From positions 1 through 24,964 of the forward strand of contig JAYMSP010002315.1 in assembly GCA_036897095.1 (NCBI GenBank): 24,964 bases of DNA. The letters are read 5' to 3'. This DNA is from Plantago elongata. Lineage: Eukaryota > Streptophyta > Magnoliopsida > Lamiales > Plantaginaceae. Of this stretch, positions 9,815-20,612 are shown piece by piece (position 1 is the first letter of the stretch; each line of letters opens with the position of its first letter). Made by a program: the position numbers and the translations under genes. Under the pieces are notes generated by a model that saw only the letters and a program-made list of their open reading frames with translations, was not told where the DNA came from and made no database searches.

Positions 9815-12800
9815 ATGCAGCAAAACCTACCAATTTTGCAGAGCTCTGATTCAGCTGATCAAATGTCTCGTGCCACGCAACTGATTACTGGTGACGGAGA
9901 ATTCAATTCGGCGGGTTTACAGAAGTTTGTCAGCTCCGTCGAGCTTCATCGCCGTGGCCTCTCCTACGTCGTCGTAGCGATCATGGGCCCGCAAAGTAGC
10001 GGTATACTCTCCTTTCGCTCTCAATTTGCTTGATAACTTGGTGTTATATTTATATCCGATTTTTTCTTCTATGATAAGTTACTTGGACATAAATTTTTAA
10101 CAATTTTACTTGATGAATGTTAGATATAAGTAAAATTGATTGGTCGGAATGATATGTTATCTAGTGTAGTCTATTTCGTAAATGAGGAGATACGAAAAAA
10201 TGTTCGTACAAAAAATGTGAAATATTCGTGTTGATGGCTACGTTTAGTATTAACTCACTTTTTTTTAGTATGTTGTACTTTAACTGATAAATGTTAGAAG
10301 GATGATATTTTTTGATTGTTCGTCATAGACTCATGGTTATATATGTGTTTATAACAAAGGTGCTAGTTATATCGAGTGATGTGTGCATTATATTACTCTG
10401 CATGAAGAAATGGTGAAACACAGATTCATTTCGATCTGCGTGTATGCGTGCATCCTTAAATTAGCACCACAAGATATGATACTAGTTAGTTTTACAAGTA
10501 TTTTTGATCATGATCATCAGGCACTTCTGATTGTTTTTGTTAGGAAAAGTGCTGATTAATCAGTTTATGATTGTTGGTTAACTAATGTTACAGGGAAGAG
10601 TACTTTGGTGAATCATCTCTTCCACACAAACTTTAGGGAGATGGATGCAATCAAGGGAAGGTTAGATACTGCTTTGTGTCTCTTCTAATCTCGAAGATTT
10701 TGCGTTATTTGTTTTATTGGATGTTCTTTTGAGCATTGATAGTTTTTGTTAATTCACTCGTAATCAGAAACCAGACAACAAAGGGGGTATGGATAGCAAA
10801 GGCGGTTGGCATAGAGACCTTTACCGTAGTCATGGACTTGGAGGGTACTGATGGCCGAGAAAGGGGTGAGGTACTTCAGTTTTTCTCTGTTTCATTTATT
10901 ATAGTTTTTGTTGTCTAACAATGCAAAGTATGCCAAATAGATATTGAGTTTTAAAGGTCGGACCAGGTTTACCCTCTTGCATTGCAATACAGCATTTTAC
11001 AGATAAATGGTTCGTACAAGATACCTGTTATTAGTTAATCAAAAGAACACACATGTAACAATTGTAACTTTAAAGACGCTTCACCTCCAACCAAATAGGT
11101 CGGGGGTTCGAGTACCCTTTAGCCGTTTCAAACAAAAATAAATAAATTAATTGTAACTTTAAAGAATTAGAAATATAGTTGGAAATTATGACATATGAAC
11201 CGGAGCTAGTACACTTCTGCACCATTTCTATTAGATATCATAGAAACATTTTTATCTCTTCCTTTTACAGGATGATACAACATTTGAGAAACAAAGTGCA
11301 CTATTTGCTCTTGCAGTGGCCGATATTGTGCTGATAAACATGTAAGTTTCTTGAACTTCAGTGTGCAATGTTGCAGGTGACCACTCTACTTAAGCCTAGA
11401 AATAAGTTGCGCCTTGAATGATTGAATCCTAATCCACAATAAGTATCAAGTTGTTAGAAACTTGCATTCCAATTCCTCATCTTTAATCGTTAAGTTGATC
11501 ATACTGTTCATTAAATAAATTAGCTTTACGCATACACATCTCACCTTTTATTTGAACAATTTGTTTACATATAAAAGCCGAAGGTCATGTTAATTCAAAG
11601 GTTTCTATATCGTACTGCCAAAAGGATCTTATCTATGCATATTCGCCCTAAAACGATGTTAGATGAATTCCTGCACCCCAAACCGTAACCCCTGGTTCAG
11701 TTACCTCTCAATTACTTGACAATTAATGAGTAGGCATCTGCAGCACCTGTTAAAATTAGTTCCCCAACCTAACGCCAGCTTTCCCCGTTTGCAGGTGGTG
11801 TCATGATGTTGGTCGGGAGCACGCAGCTAATAGGCCTCTCCTAAAAACTGTATTTCAGGTGCCTGCATTGTCATTTGTAAGTTGGTGGGTTATTTCATTG
11901 CTTGTTTCTAATAGTCTGTTTCCATTATTCTACAGGTTATGATGCGATTATTTAGTGTTACTCCTAGGAAAACAACTCTTGTGTTTGTTCTACGTGATAA
12001 AACAAAGGTATGACTGCATCGAAAATTCATTCAGTTGTTCGTCGATGCTTATACTATTGTGCTTTCTAGTAGCGCCGAGTTTTTAATACATACATGTCAT
12101 TATTACATGCAGACTCCTCTTCACTATTTGACGCCTATTCTAAGGGAGGATATTCAGAGGGTAAACTGTCAGAATTTAGATTTATGTGAATATGAGTAGT
12201 AATTCGAGATTAGAGGCCTTTTCTAAATCTCTCTATTGGCAGATATGGGAAACAATTCGTAAGCCCCAACAATACAAGGACACTCCTCTGAGTGAATTTT
12301 TCAATGCAAGACAGCCAGCACCTGAACTTGTTATCATATTTCTTTTTTTCTCCATCTTTACAATCATAATTACTTGTCATCTTGGGATTGAAGGTGGAAG
12401 TTACTGCCTTGTCCAGTTATGAGGAGAAGGAAGCACAATTTAGGGAGCAGGTTGCAAATTCTTTGTATATTTTGTAGTTATTTGGTGTTATATCAGTACA
12501 TAAACACTCTTAACAGTTTTAGTGGCCCCTTCAGGTTGCCCAACTCCGGCAGAGGTTTTCCAATTCTATATCTCCTGGAGGGCTTGCTGGTGATAGAAGG
12601 AGCGTTGTGCCTGCTTCAGCATTTGCTTTAAGTGCACAACGAATATGGAAAACTATTAAAGAAAATAAGGATCTTGACCTTCCGGCGCACAAGGTATTAT
12701 CTATATGTGCACCTTACAAAGAAGCCACTTTAAATGACACTACTACTTTGACATCAGGTCATGGTTGCCACCGTGCGATGTGAAGAGATTGCAAACGAGA

Positions 12801-15800
12801 AGTTCAATCGCTTAGCTTCAGATAAGGTATTTGGAGTTTCTTCTTCGAGTCTCAGTTTTAGTTACGTCCTCTTAAATTTCCTTCAAGAAATTTCTTTTCT
12901 TTTCAGGATTGGTTGGATCTGGAGCAAGCGGTGCAAACTGGTGTTGTTGTAGGGTTTGGCAAAACTCTGAGCTCCATATTGACAACTTATTTCTCTGAGT
13001 AAGTTAGTATCGGTTCTACTTGTTCGAAGATATTTTGCATAAATCTTTAATGAAGTATATTCATGAATGTGTTGGGCTACGTTATTCTATCGATTATTGC
13101 AGTATATGTAGGAACTGTGTTTCAGATTAGGCCAAGCTATTGCCTCAATTCACGTTTCCTCGAAAGTTATGTTGAGTGGTAAGCAAAAATATCACCATTT
13201 TGCAGATATGATGCGGAATCTGCATACTTTGAAGAAAGTGTGAGAAATGCAAAGCGCCAGTATCTGGAGTCAAAAGCATTGCAGGTAAGCAGCATTTCTG
13301 ACATGTCCAGATGTCCTGTTGGATGCTAATAACTCTTGGCCCTCCTCAACATGTCTGTTTGTTTTTTCATTATGGTCTTGTCTGAACTGAATAATGCCCA
13401 AGTACCTTCTGGTAACCACTGCATGTATCTTAACTTTCAAGTGATCAATTAAGAAAAATTGTGTACACCCTGCAGTTGGATAAGCGTCTGAACTGTAAAA
13501 AATTACATTATCCCAAATCGGTAGTAAAGAGAAGTAGGCCAGAGCATATGCATAAGTTTGGTGTTAATCAGTTTAGAAACTCATGATCCTTCAGGCAAGT
13601 TTTAAGGGGATGTGATGAATGGTCAATGCTTGCATAAGAATTGCGTGATGGGTGTCTGCCTCGCCTATTTACGACAATGGGGCACTCCAATTTCCACCAA
13701 TCTGATCCCTGCTACTCCTTTGAAACTGCAACCCTCACAGTACATAACACGTCTAGCCAAACAAAAAAGAATTTTGATGTATTATTTTAATTAATTTAAG
13801 AGTTTGGCTCCTTAACCTCCAAAATAACTCAATGCATATCCCTGAACTTTAAATTAGCCATAATTAAAAAAAAGAAGTTAGAATTGGGCATTCGGGACTA
13901 GAAATCATTCTTAACGATATCAGATTATATGGTCAATACATTTGGGATACACGTTCATAATGTGTGTTGTTTTTTTTGTTTATTAAATTTCCGTCCCAAG
14001 TGGACAATGCCCAGTTATCCTAGGGCTTTCTTTCCTGTGCCTTTACCGAAATATTTTCCATGTGATTAACGTCGAAAAACTTGTGCAGTTGGTCCATCCT
14101 GCTTATATTACCATGTTGGGGCATTTACGTTCAAGTGCACTTAATAGTTTCCAATCTCGATTGGACAAATCTCTGAGGAGAGGAGAAGAATTTGCTAGAT
14201 CTGCTCGGATATGCCAGAAGGCAGCTATGCAAGAGTTTGATAAAGCTTGTTCAGGTTCCAACAAGCAAACTGGTTTCAAGCTAATACTAAGCATATCCAT
14301 GTTTTTATCATTTACAATGCAAAACCATTTTTGAGCTCTTTCCTACCATTACATGCACTTGTAGTAGCTCAGTTGATATTTGCTATAATACGGCTATAGA
14401 AAGTTGCTTGTACATTTATTAGAAGACCATGCTGTTCTGCTTACCCTTAAAGGAACATGAGCTTAGACTTGAGAGTTACAGCTTTTCCTTCTATGTTTGT
14501 AAGATAAAGTCCTGAGCCGGCCTATGTGGTTGTTCGATAAGGTTGTTAAATTCAATATTTTACTGAATTAGGTAAATTCAGCCGTAACGTAACATCCTGA
14601 TTTATTGAATGCCAGATGCTTCCACAGAACAGGCCAATTGGGATGCATCTAAAGTGCGTGAAAAGCTATGTCATGATATTGAAGCTCATGCGTCTTTTGT
14701 TCGTAAGGAGAAGTTGTCCAAACTAACAGCTCAACATGAGGTACATCTTGTGCTTGTTTCACCGTGGCACTTCGTTTTCCAAAATGAGGAATGCAAGACA
14801 TTGCTGGACGGTTGTGTTAATTGAAACTACATGTTGCACGCAGAAACGACTTCTCTCAGCTCTTAGTGAACCACTGGACTCCCTTTTTGATACTGGTGGT
14901 CCAGAGACATGGTCTTCTATTAGAAGACTCATTAAATGTGAGACCGATGCGATTGTATCAGACTTCTCCTCTGCTGTTGCTGGTTTTGATCTGGACCAGG
15001 CGACAGTCAACAAGATGGTGCATAATTTGAAAGATTCAGCAATAAAATTAGTAGAGAGGAAAGCAAGGGAAGAAGCTAGCAAAGTTCTGATCCGGATGAA
15101 GGATAGGTTTGCAATTTGCATAATAGTTCTCTGTTCAGGCATTCGGTCTAAGGCTACACCCTTTAATTGCTAATCTTTGTCTTCAAATTTTCAGATTTGC
15201 TACTGTTTTTAACCATGACAAGGATTCAATGCCAAGAACTTGGACTGGAAATGAAGACATTATAGCAATCACGAAGGAGGCCCGTTCTGAGGTATTAAGG
15301 GAAATCATGGTGAAGCTAAGTTACATACATTACTTCTTTCCTATGATTTCCTGAGAAATGTTTTTGCAGTCTCTGAAACTTTTATCCACTATGGCTGCAT
15401 TACGTTTGGATGATAGAAGGGATAATATAGAAAACGTGCTGTTTTCTACCCTTATGAGTGGCGTAGTCCCTGTCTCTTCCAAGAATAGGGGCAGCGGACT
15501 TCTCGTAGACAGTCTTGCTTCAAGCAAATGGGAAGAGGTATACGTCTATATATCTATTTTTTTAGGTTCTAATATATTAGTCATGTACTCATGTTATTCT
15601 GCATGCCCTACATGGTAGGTACCTCCTGAGAGGATGATGATCACACCAGTGCAGTGCAAAAATATATGGAGGCAATTTGAGACAGAAACTGATTACATAG
15701 TCGCTCAAGCTATTTCAGCACAGGTTTTTAATTAACTCTCAGATATTATGAGTCACTTGTTAAGCTAGTTGCTGCCAATCTATTAACACAGATTGTTGTA

Positions 15801-16978
15801 TGTAATATCAGCATTGTTTTTTGCATGTTTTTGTGAAAGAATAGAGGTTGGATTTTTAGTGTTTTTCCCTAAAATCAAGAAACAAGAGTGAGATGTTCCT
15901 GTACTTGTAGTTCCTTTATGTCATAAATTTTTTAACTCCAGATTGCACATGCTCGTTATCCCAACAGCTTCATTTACCGCATAGGAGCATTCTTATTTTG
16001 TCGGAAATTAGATATTTTAATTATTTTCGAGCTATTCCCCTTTGGTTGTGTTATTGTTGTTCCTGTTAATTTTGTTTATCATTCTAAATCTTGCTTTCAA
16101 ACAGGATGCATACAAGCGAGGCAACAATTGGATGCCTCCTCCTTGGGTGATCTTAGCAATGTTTCTGTTGGGTTTCAATGAGTTCATGTTTCTGTTAAGG
16201 TAACATCAGCGGAAATATATTTACTTTTACCAGTAATTTTTCTTAATTTACCACCTGTTCTGACTTCTAATGGCCTGACTATCCCATTGGTTTTTATTGT
16301 TCTGGGCCAGGAATCCACTTTACCTTCTAGGTCTATTTGTGGCTTTGGTACTCGTTAAAGCTACTTGGGAACAGACGAACTTTCTTGGAGAGTTCCGTAA
16401 TGGCATTGTGAGTTGACTGCTTCTTTTCCTGTTTCCTTATGTTTTATCTTCCTCTCATAGACCTACGCTATCTTCTTAGTTCTGTATTATAACATGAGGG
16501 ATGAGGCCACTAGCTGAATGCAGCCAGTAGCCAATGTCCTTCGTGATTGGTTGTACATTAAGTCGAAGCAATGAATCATGAACGTAGTGGGACTTCTATA
16601 ACAAAGAGTTTTACATTTAGCTACTGCATGGTGTTGTGACAAAATCTTTTGAATCATCATCTCCCAGAGTCTCGGTGGCTTAATTTCCCTCATGATTGCA
16701 ACACTAGCTAACACTATCTGTGTCTCCTTATGTTACAGTTATATGGTCTAGTCTCTCTATCAACAAAGTACTTACCGGCCATCTTGAACATCTTAACGAG
16801 ACTAGCTGCTCAAGGCTACCGTACTCCTGAAAGTCCAGCTTTTATGCCTTCTGATCGACGTACTACTCAGATTTTCAAGAATCAATCTCAATCGCCTGAC
16901 TCTGTGTTAAGCTCCTCGGTTCAGGAGTCATCAAGCATTTCATCTGAGAGTAAAACATATCACCATGAAGAAGACTGA
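9815..16978 (+). CDS. RHD3-family (Sey1/atlastin-like) ER-fusion dynamin GTPase, 22 exons, 828 aa
   Basis: Exons: 9815-10001, 10594-10660, 10768-10870, 11271-11341, 11795-11858, 11936-12007, 12113-12160, 12243-12305, 12394-12450, 12535-12693, 12758-12826, 12907-12998, 13206-13284, 14089-14254, 14616-14740, 14844-15106, 15195-15291, 15370-15537, 15619-15723, 16105-16199, 16311-16407, 16739-16978. They sum to 2487 bases and stay in frame. The GTPase domain shows the P-loop GPQSSGKST (58-66), NQTTKG (86-91), [12 protein letters not shown] (108-119) and the RD of RDKTKTP (184-185). A long helical-bundle region follows, with [33 protein letters not shown] and RMKDRF. A membrane hairpin lies at about 698-716 and 719-735, then an amphipathic [16 protein letters not shown] stretch and a Ser-rich cytosolic tail. 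Family members fuse ER tubules by GTP-driven dimerisation; Arabidopsis RHD3 loss disturbs ER shape and root-hair growth. The start is the first ATG and precedes the conserved [11 protein letters not shown]. Length fits the family (about 800-830). Which paralogue class (RHD3, RL1 or RL2) is unresolved. Confidence 0.95.
11060..11164 (+). mobile_element. SINE-like insertion with 16-bp target-site duplication (intron 3)
   Basis: AATTGTAACTTTAAAG occurs at 11060-11075 and, identical, at 11149-11164. Between them lie 73 bases containing GGGTTCGAGTACC (about 11104-11116), a good Pol III B box, and an A-rich end (AAACAAAAATAAATAAATT). Long perfect target duplications, a tRNA-like internal promoter half and an A-rich tail together indicate retroposition by LINE machinery. 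The A box is not visible, so the copy is 5'-truncated or of a very short family. It inserted in the sense orientation of the host gene and leaves the splice sites of exons 3 and 4 intact. Confidence 0.75.
12306..12393 (+). other. GC-AG intron (intron 8 of the RHD3-like gene)
   Basis: Exon 8 ends TTTTTCAAT and the next bases are GCAAGA; exon 9 starts GTGGAAGTT after TTGAAG. Joining at these points gives [18 protein letters not shown], which matches the family without a gap. A GT donor 24 bases downstream (12330, GTTATC) would keep the frame but add eight residues (ARQPAPEL) not expected in the family. GC donors are an established minor class of U2-type introns. The remaining introns all read GT-AG. 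Confidence 0.75.
13500..13712 (+). repeat. Repeat D copy 1 in intron 13, with a C/D-snoRNA-like core
   Basis: This segment is repeated at 17280-17493 in the same orientation. The core from TGATCCTTCAGGCAAGTTTT (13583) to CTGATCCCTGC (13712) is roughly 90 percent identical by eye; the flanking 80 bases on the left are more diverged. Inside, GTGATGA (13612-13618) fits box C and CTGA (13702-13705) fits box D, and GGGGA just before box C can pair with TCCCT just after box D. ATTATCCCAAATCG near 13505 faintly resembles the plant snRNA upstream element. Two readings are open: a snoRNA-derived sequence, or a transposon fragment with chance boxes. It lies in the longest intron of the gene (804 bases). 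Confidence 0.7.
13606..13711 (+). ncRNA. Candidate C/D box snoRNA (speculative)
   Basis: The boundaries are set by the terminal stem (GGGGA against TCCCT), box C at 13612-13618 and box D at 13702-13705, giving about 105 nt, within the plant C/D range. A degenerate C' box (TGATGG near 13648) is present but there is no clear D' box. The bases upstream of box D (CACTCCAATTTCCACCAAT) would be the guide; I could not match them to rRNA from memory. Intronic location is allowed for plant snoRNAs. Repeat-wide similarity outside the boxes argues for caution. Confidence 0.25.
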
Positions 16979-17215
16979 ACACCATTACCTGAATGATATG
17001 GAAGTGGACTATATTAGTGTTGCTAATTTGCTGACATGTTTGCTTCGCCCTACTATACTGTAGAGTCAAAAAATGAAGCTCAGATGTCTATATAATTGTG
17101 TGCACAGTTGATGAGACCTGAGAGATCTTTAACCAGTAGTACCTGAGAGAGCTTTGTGCATTGCTGTAAATTCTACCTAATTAATAAGCCGAGCTTCAGC
17201 ATTTGTTATGGTGTA
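16979..17215 (+). other. Probable 3' UTR and poly(A) region of the RHD3-like gene
   Basis: After the TGA stop at 16976-16978 the sequence is T/G-rich. AATAAG at 17183-17188 is a plausible near-upstream poly(A) element, with TTGTTATGG following. The end cannot be fixed from sequence. Repeat D copy 2 begins about 90 bases further on, so the UTR probably stops before it. Confidence 0.35.
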
Positions 17216-17279
17216 CAAAATACTTATCCATACCTGCCAAATCTTCTACTAATTGATAGTTAGGCTGAGAAAGCACAAA

Positions 17280-17493
17280 ATGACATTATCCCATACTGGT
17301 AGAAAACACAACTAGACTATGCTTGAGTGCATAAGAATATAGGTTATTCTGTTTAGTAAAATATGATCCTTCAGGCAAGTTTTAATGGGGATGTGATGAG
17401 TGGTTAATACTTGCATATGAATATGCGAGATGGGTGTCCGCCCCGCCTATTTATGACAATGGGGCACTCCAATTTCACCAATCTGATCCCTGC
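17280..17493 (+). repeat. Repeat D copy 2, 3' flank of the RHD3-like gene
   Basis: This is the same-orientation partner of 13500-13712. The core runs from 17364 to 17493 with box C-like GTGATGA (17393-17399) and box D-like CTGA (17483-17486); the C-to-D span is 94 bases in both copies although each copy has its own single-base indels. Most core differences are transitions. GCCCC and GGGGC inside can form a hairpin; in copy 1 the matching C is T, which still pairs with G as wobble. Weak similarity continues past the core (CTAACCAAAACAACA here, CTAGCCAAACAAAAAA in copy 1). Confidence 0.7.
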
Positions 17494-17598
17494 AAATATT
17501 TCAAAATTCAAATACCAACCCCCTCCCCCCTCAAAACCATCACTTACAAGTTCTAACCAAAACAACACTGTAAAAAGTATAAAAAAATAAAACACTAC

Positions 17599-17796
17599 GG
17601 GGCTGATTATCATGGCATTTAAATTACTCCATTTAACTCAGTAAATAGTGATCTGGCTTTAAAGTACATTTTAAATACCCCATTTCAATTCAATTCCAAA
17701 TACAATTCACCAAAATTCCATTTCAATTTCATTCCAAATACAATTTCACTAAAATTCCATCCAAATGACCATTTGAGTGCCATGCCAATTAGTCTT
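17599..17796. mobile_element. MITE family A, copy 3
   Basis: It starts GGGGCTGATTATCATGGCAT and ends ATGCCAATTAGTCTT, imperfect terminal inverted repeats of the same sequence as the element at 1181-1433. The right flank is TAA (17797-17799) and the left flank is TAC (17596-17598), a TAA duplication with one change. The interior has a partial internal duplication of the CCATTTCAATTCNATTCCAA block. Confidence 0.7.
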
Positions 17797-17860
17797 TAAC
17801 ATCGAGAAGTTAACGGACGGGCATTAAAATACGAGCAACAGACCTAAATAATTTTGAAAG

Positions 17861-17960
17861 TAAGGTTGTGATTCCATTAAAAAGTACTTCAGTTTAATTT
17901 AATTTAGTTATAATTTATATTTTAATTCAGTTCAGTATATTTTAGTTGAACAAGGCCTAA
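17861..17960. mobile_element. MITE family B, copy 1 (short)
   Basis: The left end is TAAGGTTGTGATTCC with AAGTACTTCAG inside; the right end, reverse complemented, reads TTAGGCCTTGTTCAAC with TATACTGAACTG inside. These are imperfect inverted termini shared with the copies at 22806, 23502 and 23645. The interior carries ATTCAGTTCAGT. No coding content. Confidence 0.5.
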
Positions 17961-17964
17961 TTGT

Positions 17965-19570
17965 AGAAGTAATATCATAGTGATGAGAGTGAAGACCAAT
18001 CTATGAATGGGATACACAGTGTCAAGAATAGTAACAAGGTGGGTAAATCAAAGCAAGACCAATCTATGAACAATAGAACACTAGTGGGTGGTCCAACCAA
18101 GAGTATAAATAAATTTGTATCCACAATTACTCGCAAATTACAACCTGTAATTGGTGATGAACATCCTAGCTAGTCACTAGTAACATCAATTGTCACAAGA
18201 AAAATGCTTCGTACCCTATATTTTTGAATGTACCTTATGTTATTTAAAACTTTGCACACTTTTTTAATATTAATTCGTATATTACACTTTTTATGTGTGC
18301 AAGTGGATTTACTTTTTTTCAATAAACAAAAGAAATTCATTATTTATATGATTAATAAATAAAGTTTTCTATAAAATGTAAGTATTTATAATAAATATTT
18401 TGATTGTTTCAACTAAATTAAATAAGGATTATTAAAATTAAATTTTCTATTAAAGGTACAAATTAAATATGAAAAGTAAAAAATGAAGAAAATAATATAT
18501 TTTTTTCATGTAAAACTTTTGTAAATTTGTACAAATATATTAATAATTAATTACTAATAGGGTACAATAATTTCCTTTTAAAAAAATTTAGAATTACAAT
18601 AATCCATACTAATATACGCTATTTTTAAAATCCTACCTTCAAAACTTTTAATATTTTATTCCATATTTTCCGAAGTACAATTATAAATTTTAATAATATT
18701 ATTACAATAATTTTCAATAATTTTTTAATTTATATTAATATTTTAAATAAGTAGAGTTATTATGACTATTTATATTTCTTTTAATTTTAGCCGTTTCAGA
18801 AAAATTAACACAATTTTAATTTCTTTTCTCATTTTGTTATATTTATTTTATTTAATTATAAATTAATATTATTCATCTTGGTTTAAAAAATAAATACATA
18901 TTATAAAATTATACCATTTGTATACTTAGAGAGGTAAAATTAATTGTACTAATGAAGAGTATACACACACCACTATTGAAGTAATCGTGTAAAATTTTTA
19001 AAAATATAAAGTACATCTGTGCAATTTTAAGAACATGAATAAAACCGTCCACCTCTGAAAGGAATACATCTATGCATTTTATCCCAATTGTCACAAACTG
19101 GTGTCTCTTTGTGTAGAAAATGATAAATGCGTCACTTCCAACTTGACGTAACTCATCGATCGACCACTCGTGTTATTTACGTGGTCCACTATGACTATAG
19201 CAGCAGCTAGTGTGTATAATTGTACTCATTAGTTTGTTTGTTAGGTTTGTGTCTTTATACAGTACACTACGCAATTAAGTGGGTCTTTCTTTGAGATTAA
19301 TTATTATACTTTTGATATCTGCATTTCATTTGCACTTAACATCATTCTAGTAGTATACGAGTTTGAGTTTGAGATTGGAATTAATTATATTTACGTACAT
19401 AATCGTTAAATTAACCTAATGTATACCAATATAACGTTGAAACTCATGAGTTTGTATTCATTGATGATGTATGTTCCTGACCGAACTGTTGTTGATGAAT
19501 ATGAATTGTACATTGCATTTACAGATACACCTACGTTAGAAAAGGGGAAGAAGATGATGCAAATATTTAG
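17965..19570. other. Long AT-rich intergenic spacer, no gene recognised
   Basis: The sequence is very AT-rich, especially 18230-18900 with poly(A)/poly(T) runs. No open frame has recognisable similarity on either strand. I see no clear repeat partner and no RNA gene. Confidence 0.45.
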
Positions 19571-19571
19571 A

Positions 19572-19690
19572 GACTGATTTAGATATAATTTGAATGGTAT
19601 TTTTCAATTGAGATTGAATTTTTTTATACAAAAAATTCGATTTAAGTGGGGAGATGGCCGCTCCAACAGTATGACAAACAATCCGTTGTG
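19572..19690 (+). repeat. Dispersed repeat family C, copy 3
   Basis: It matches 5711-5825 and 9546-9657: GACTGATTTAGATATAATTT, TTCAATTGAGATTGAATTTT, ATTCGATTTAAGTGGGGAGA and AACAGTATGACAAACAATCC. It is the copy closest to copy 1 across the AGTGGGGAGAT block. All three copies are in + orientation. Confidence 0.6.
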
Positions 19691-19699
19691 CATGGTTTA

Positions 19700-20350
19700 C
19701 TTCCGGTCTTGTCTATCCCATTCAAAACACTTGAACTTGAGACTTGTATAAATTCATTGGGCCAAGCCAACTATAAATTGATTGTGATATGGAAGGTAAC
19801 TTGAAGACGAAACAAAGTTGGTCAAACAGAAAGAACACATTCAAGATCTTGATGATGATCAATGTTAGAGGGAGGAAATTGAATTCAAATAACCATCCCA
19901 CCTCACCTCTCCATCCATATTTAGGTGGATATATCATATATCATACATAGTTGGTCACTTCATGTTTAAGTATTTATATGTTATCATTGCATCACCTACG
20001 TAACATAATAAATTTATTAGTGGTGTTCGCTTTAATAATATAAAATATTTGAGTTCGCTTAAATAAATTTTTTAAGTTTATATCTTTTGATAAACTGATT
20101 TAGAATTAGTACATGTAGTGAATATCAATACCAAAAATTTTCACTACTAAGATCGAAATTCATTTTTTTTTGTAGATATGGTTGTTCATATAAATAAGGG
20201 CAGCTTTTAGGAAAATGCAAGCAAACAATAAACATTTGTAGTTGAAGTGCTGAGAGGTTAGGGGACAAATGCATGAGAAAGTTGGATACACCACGCGACC
20301 TTGCCCTTTCTTTATAGTATGAGATTGGATGGATCATGCATACATAATAA
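19700..20350. other. Intergenic spacer, no gene recognised
   Basis: There is no recognisable coding region, RNA gene or paired repeat. Short minus-strand open frames at 19722-19937 and 20125-20382 show no family motifs and overlap AT-rich sequence. Confidence 0.4.
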
Positions 20351-20353
20351 TTA

Positions 20354-20588
20354 CTCTCAACGTCCCATTTAAAATGAAACATATTTTAAATATACAATTT
20401 TTAAAATATATATATAATATGTATTTAAGAATGAGTTTGAGATACAAAAGTATATATGGACTTAATAATGTTTGATTAAAAATGAGTTGTATTGCGAGGT
20501 TATTTTTATAAATAAAAAATTATTTCATTTTAATAGGACGTTCAAAACGAAAGATTATTTCGCTTCTATCGTGATGGGATGAGAGGAG
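20354..20588. mobile_element. Stowaway-like MITE, copy 2
   Basis: The left terminus CTCTCAACGTCCC and the right terminus GGGATGAGAGGAG are inverted with few mismatches and close to the Stowaway consensus. TA flanks both sides (20352-20353 and 20589-20590). The inner arms ATTTAAAATGAAACA and TTTCATTTTAATAGGACG also pair. Length is 235 bp. The interior AAGAATGAGTTTGAG and TTATTTTTATAAATAAAAAA match copy 1 at 6920-7147. Confidence 0.8.
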
Positions 20589-20612
20589 TATTGAATATAG
20601 AGGAAAAGATAT

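Noticed and set aside
12186-12422. Exon 8 extended through to 12422 as one coding exon
   Set aside because: Reading through inserts hydrophobic intron-like residues, and the frame then misses [13 protein letters not shown], which belongs to exon 9.
13500-13560. A U-snRNA gene with upstream element TCCCAAATCG and TATA
   Set aside because: The element deviates from RTCCCACATCG, copy 2 reads TCCCATACTGG, and the sequence after it resembles none of the spliceosomal snRNAs I know.
14759-15142. A 127-residue minus-strand open frame
   Set aside because: It lies opposite exon 16 of the RHD3-like gene and is antisense to its conserved coding sequence; it has no motifs of its own.
19722-20382. Two minus-strand open frames of 71 and 85 residues
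   Set aside because: No family motifs, no splice or promoter context, and composition expected of AT-rich noncoding DNA.
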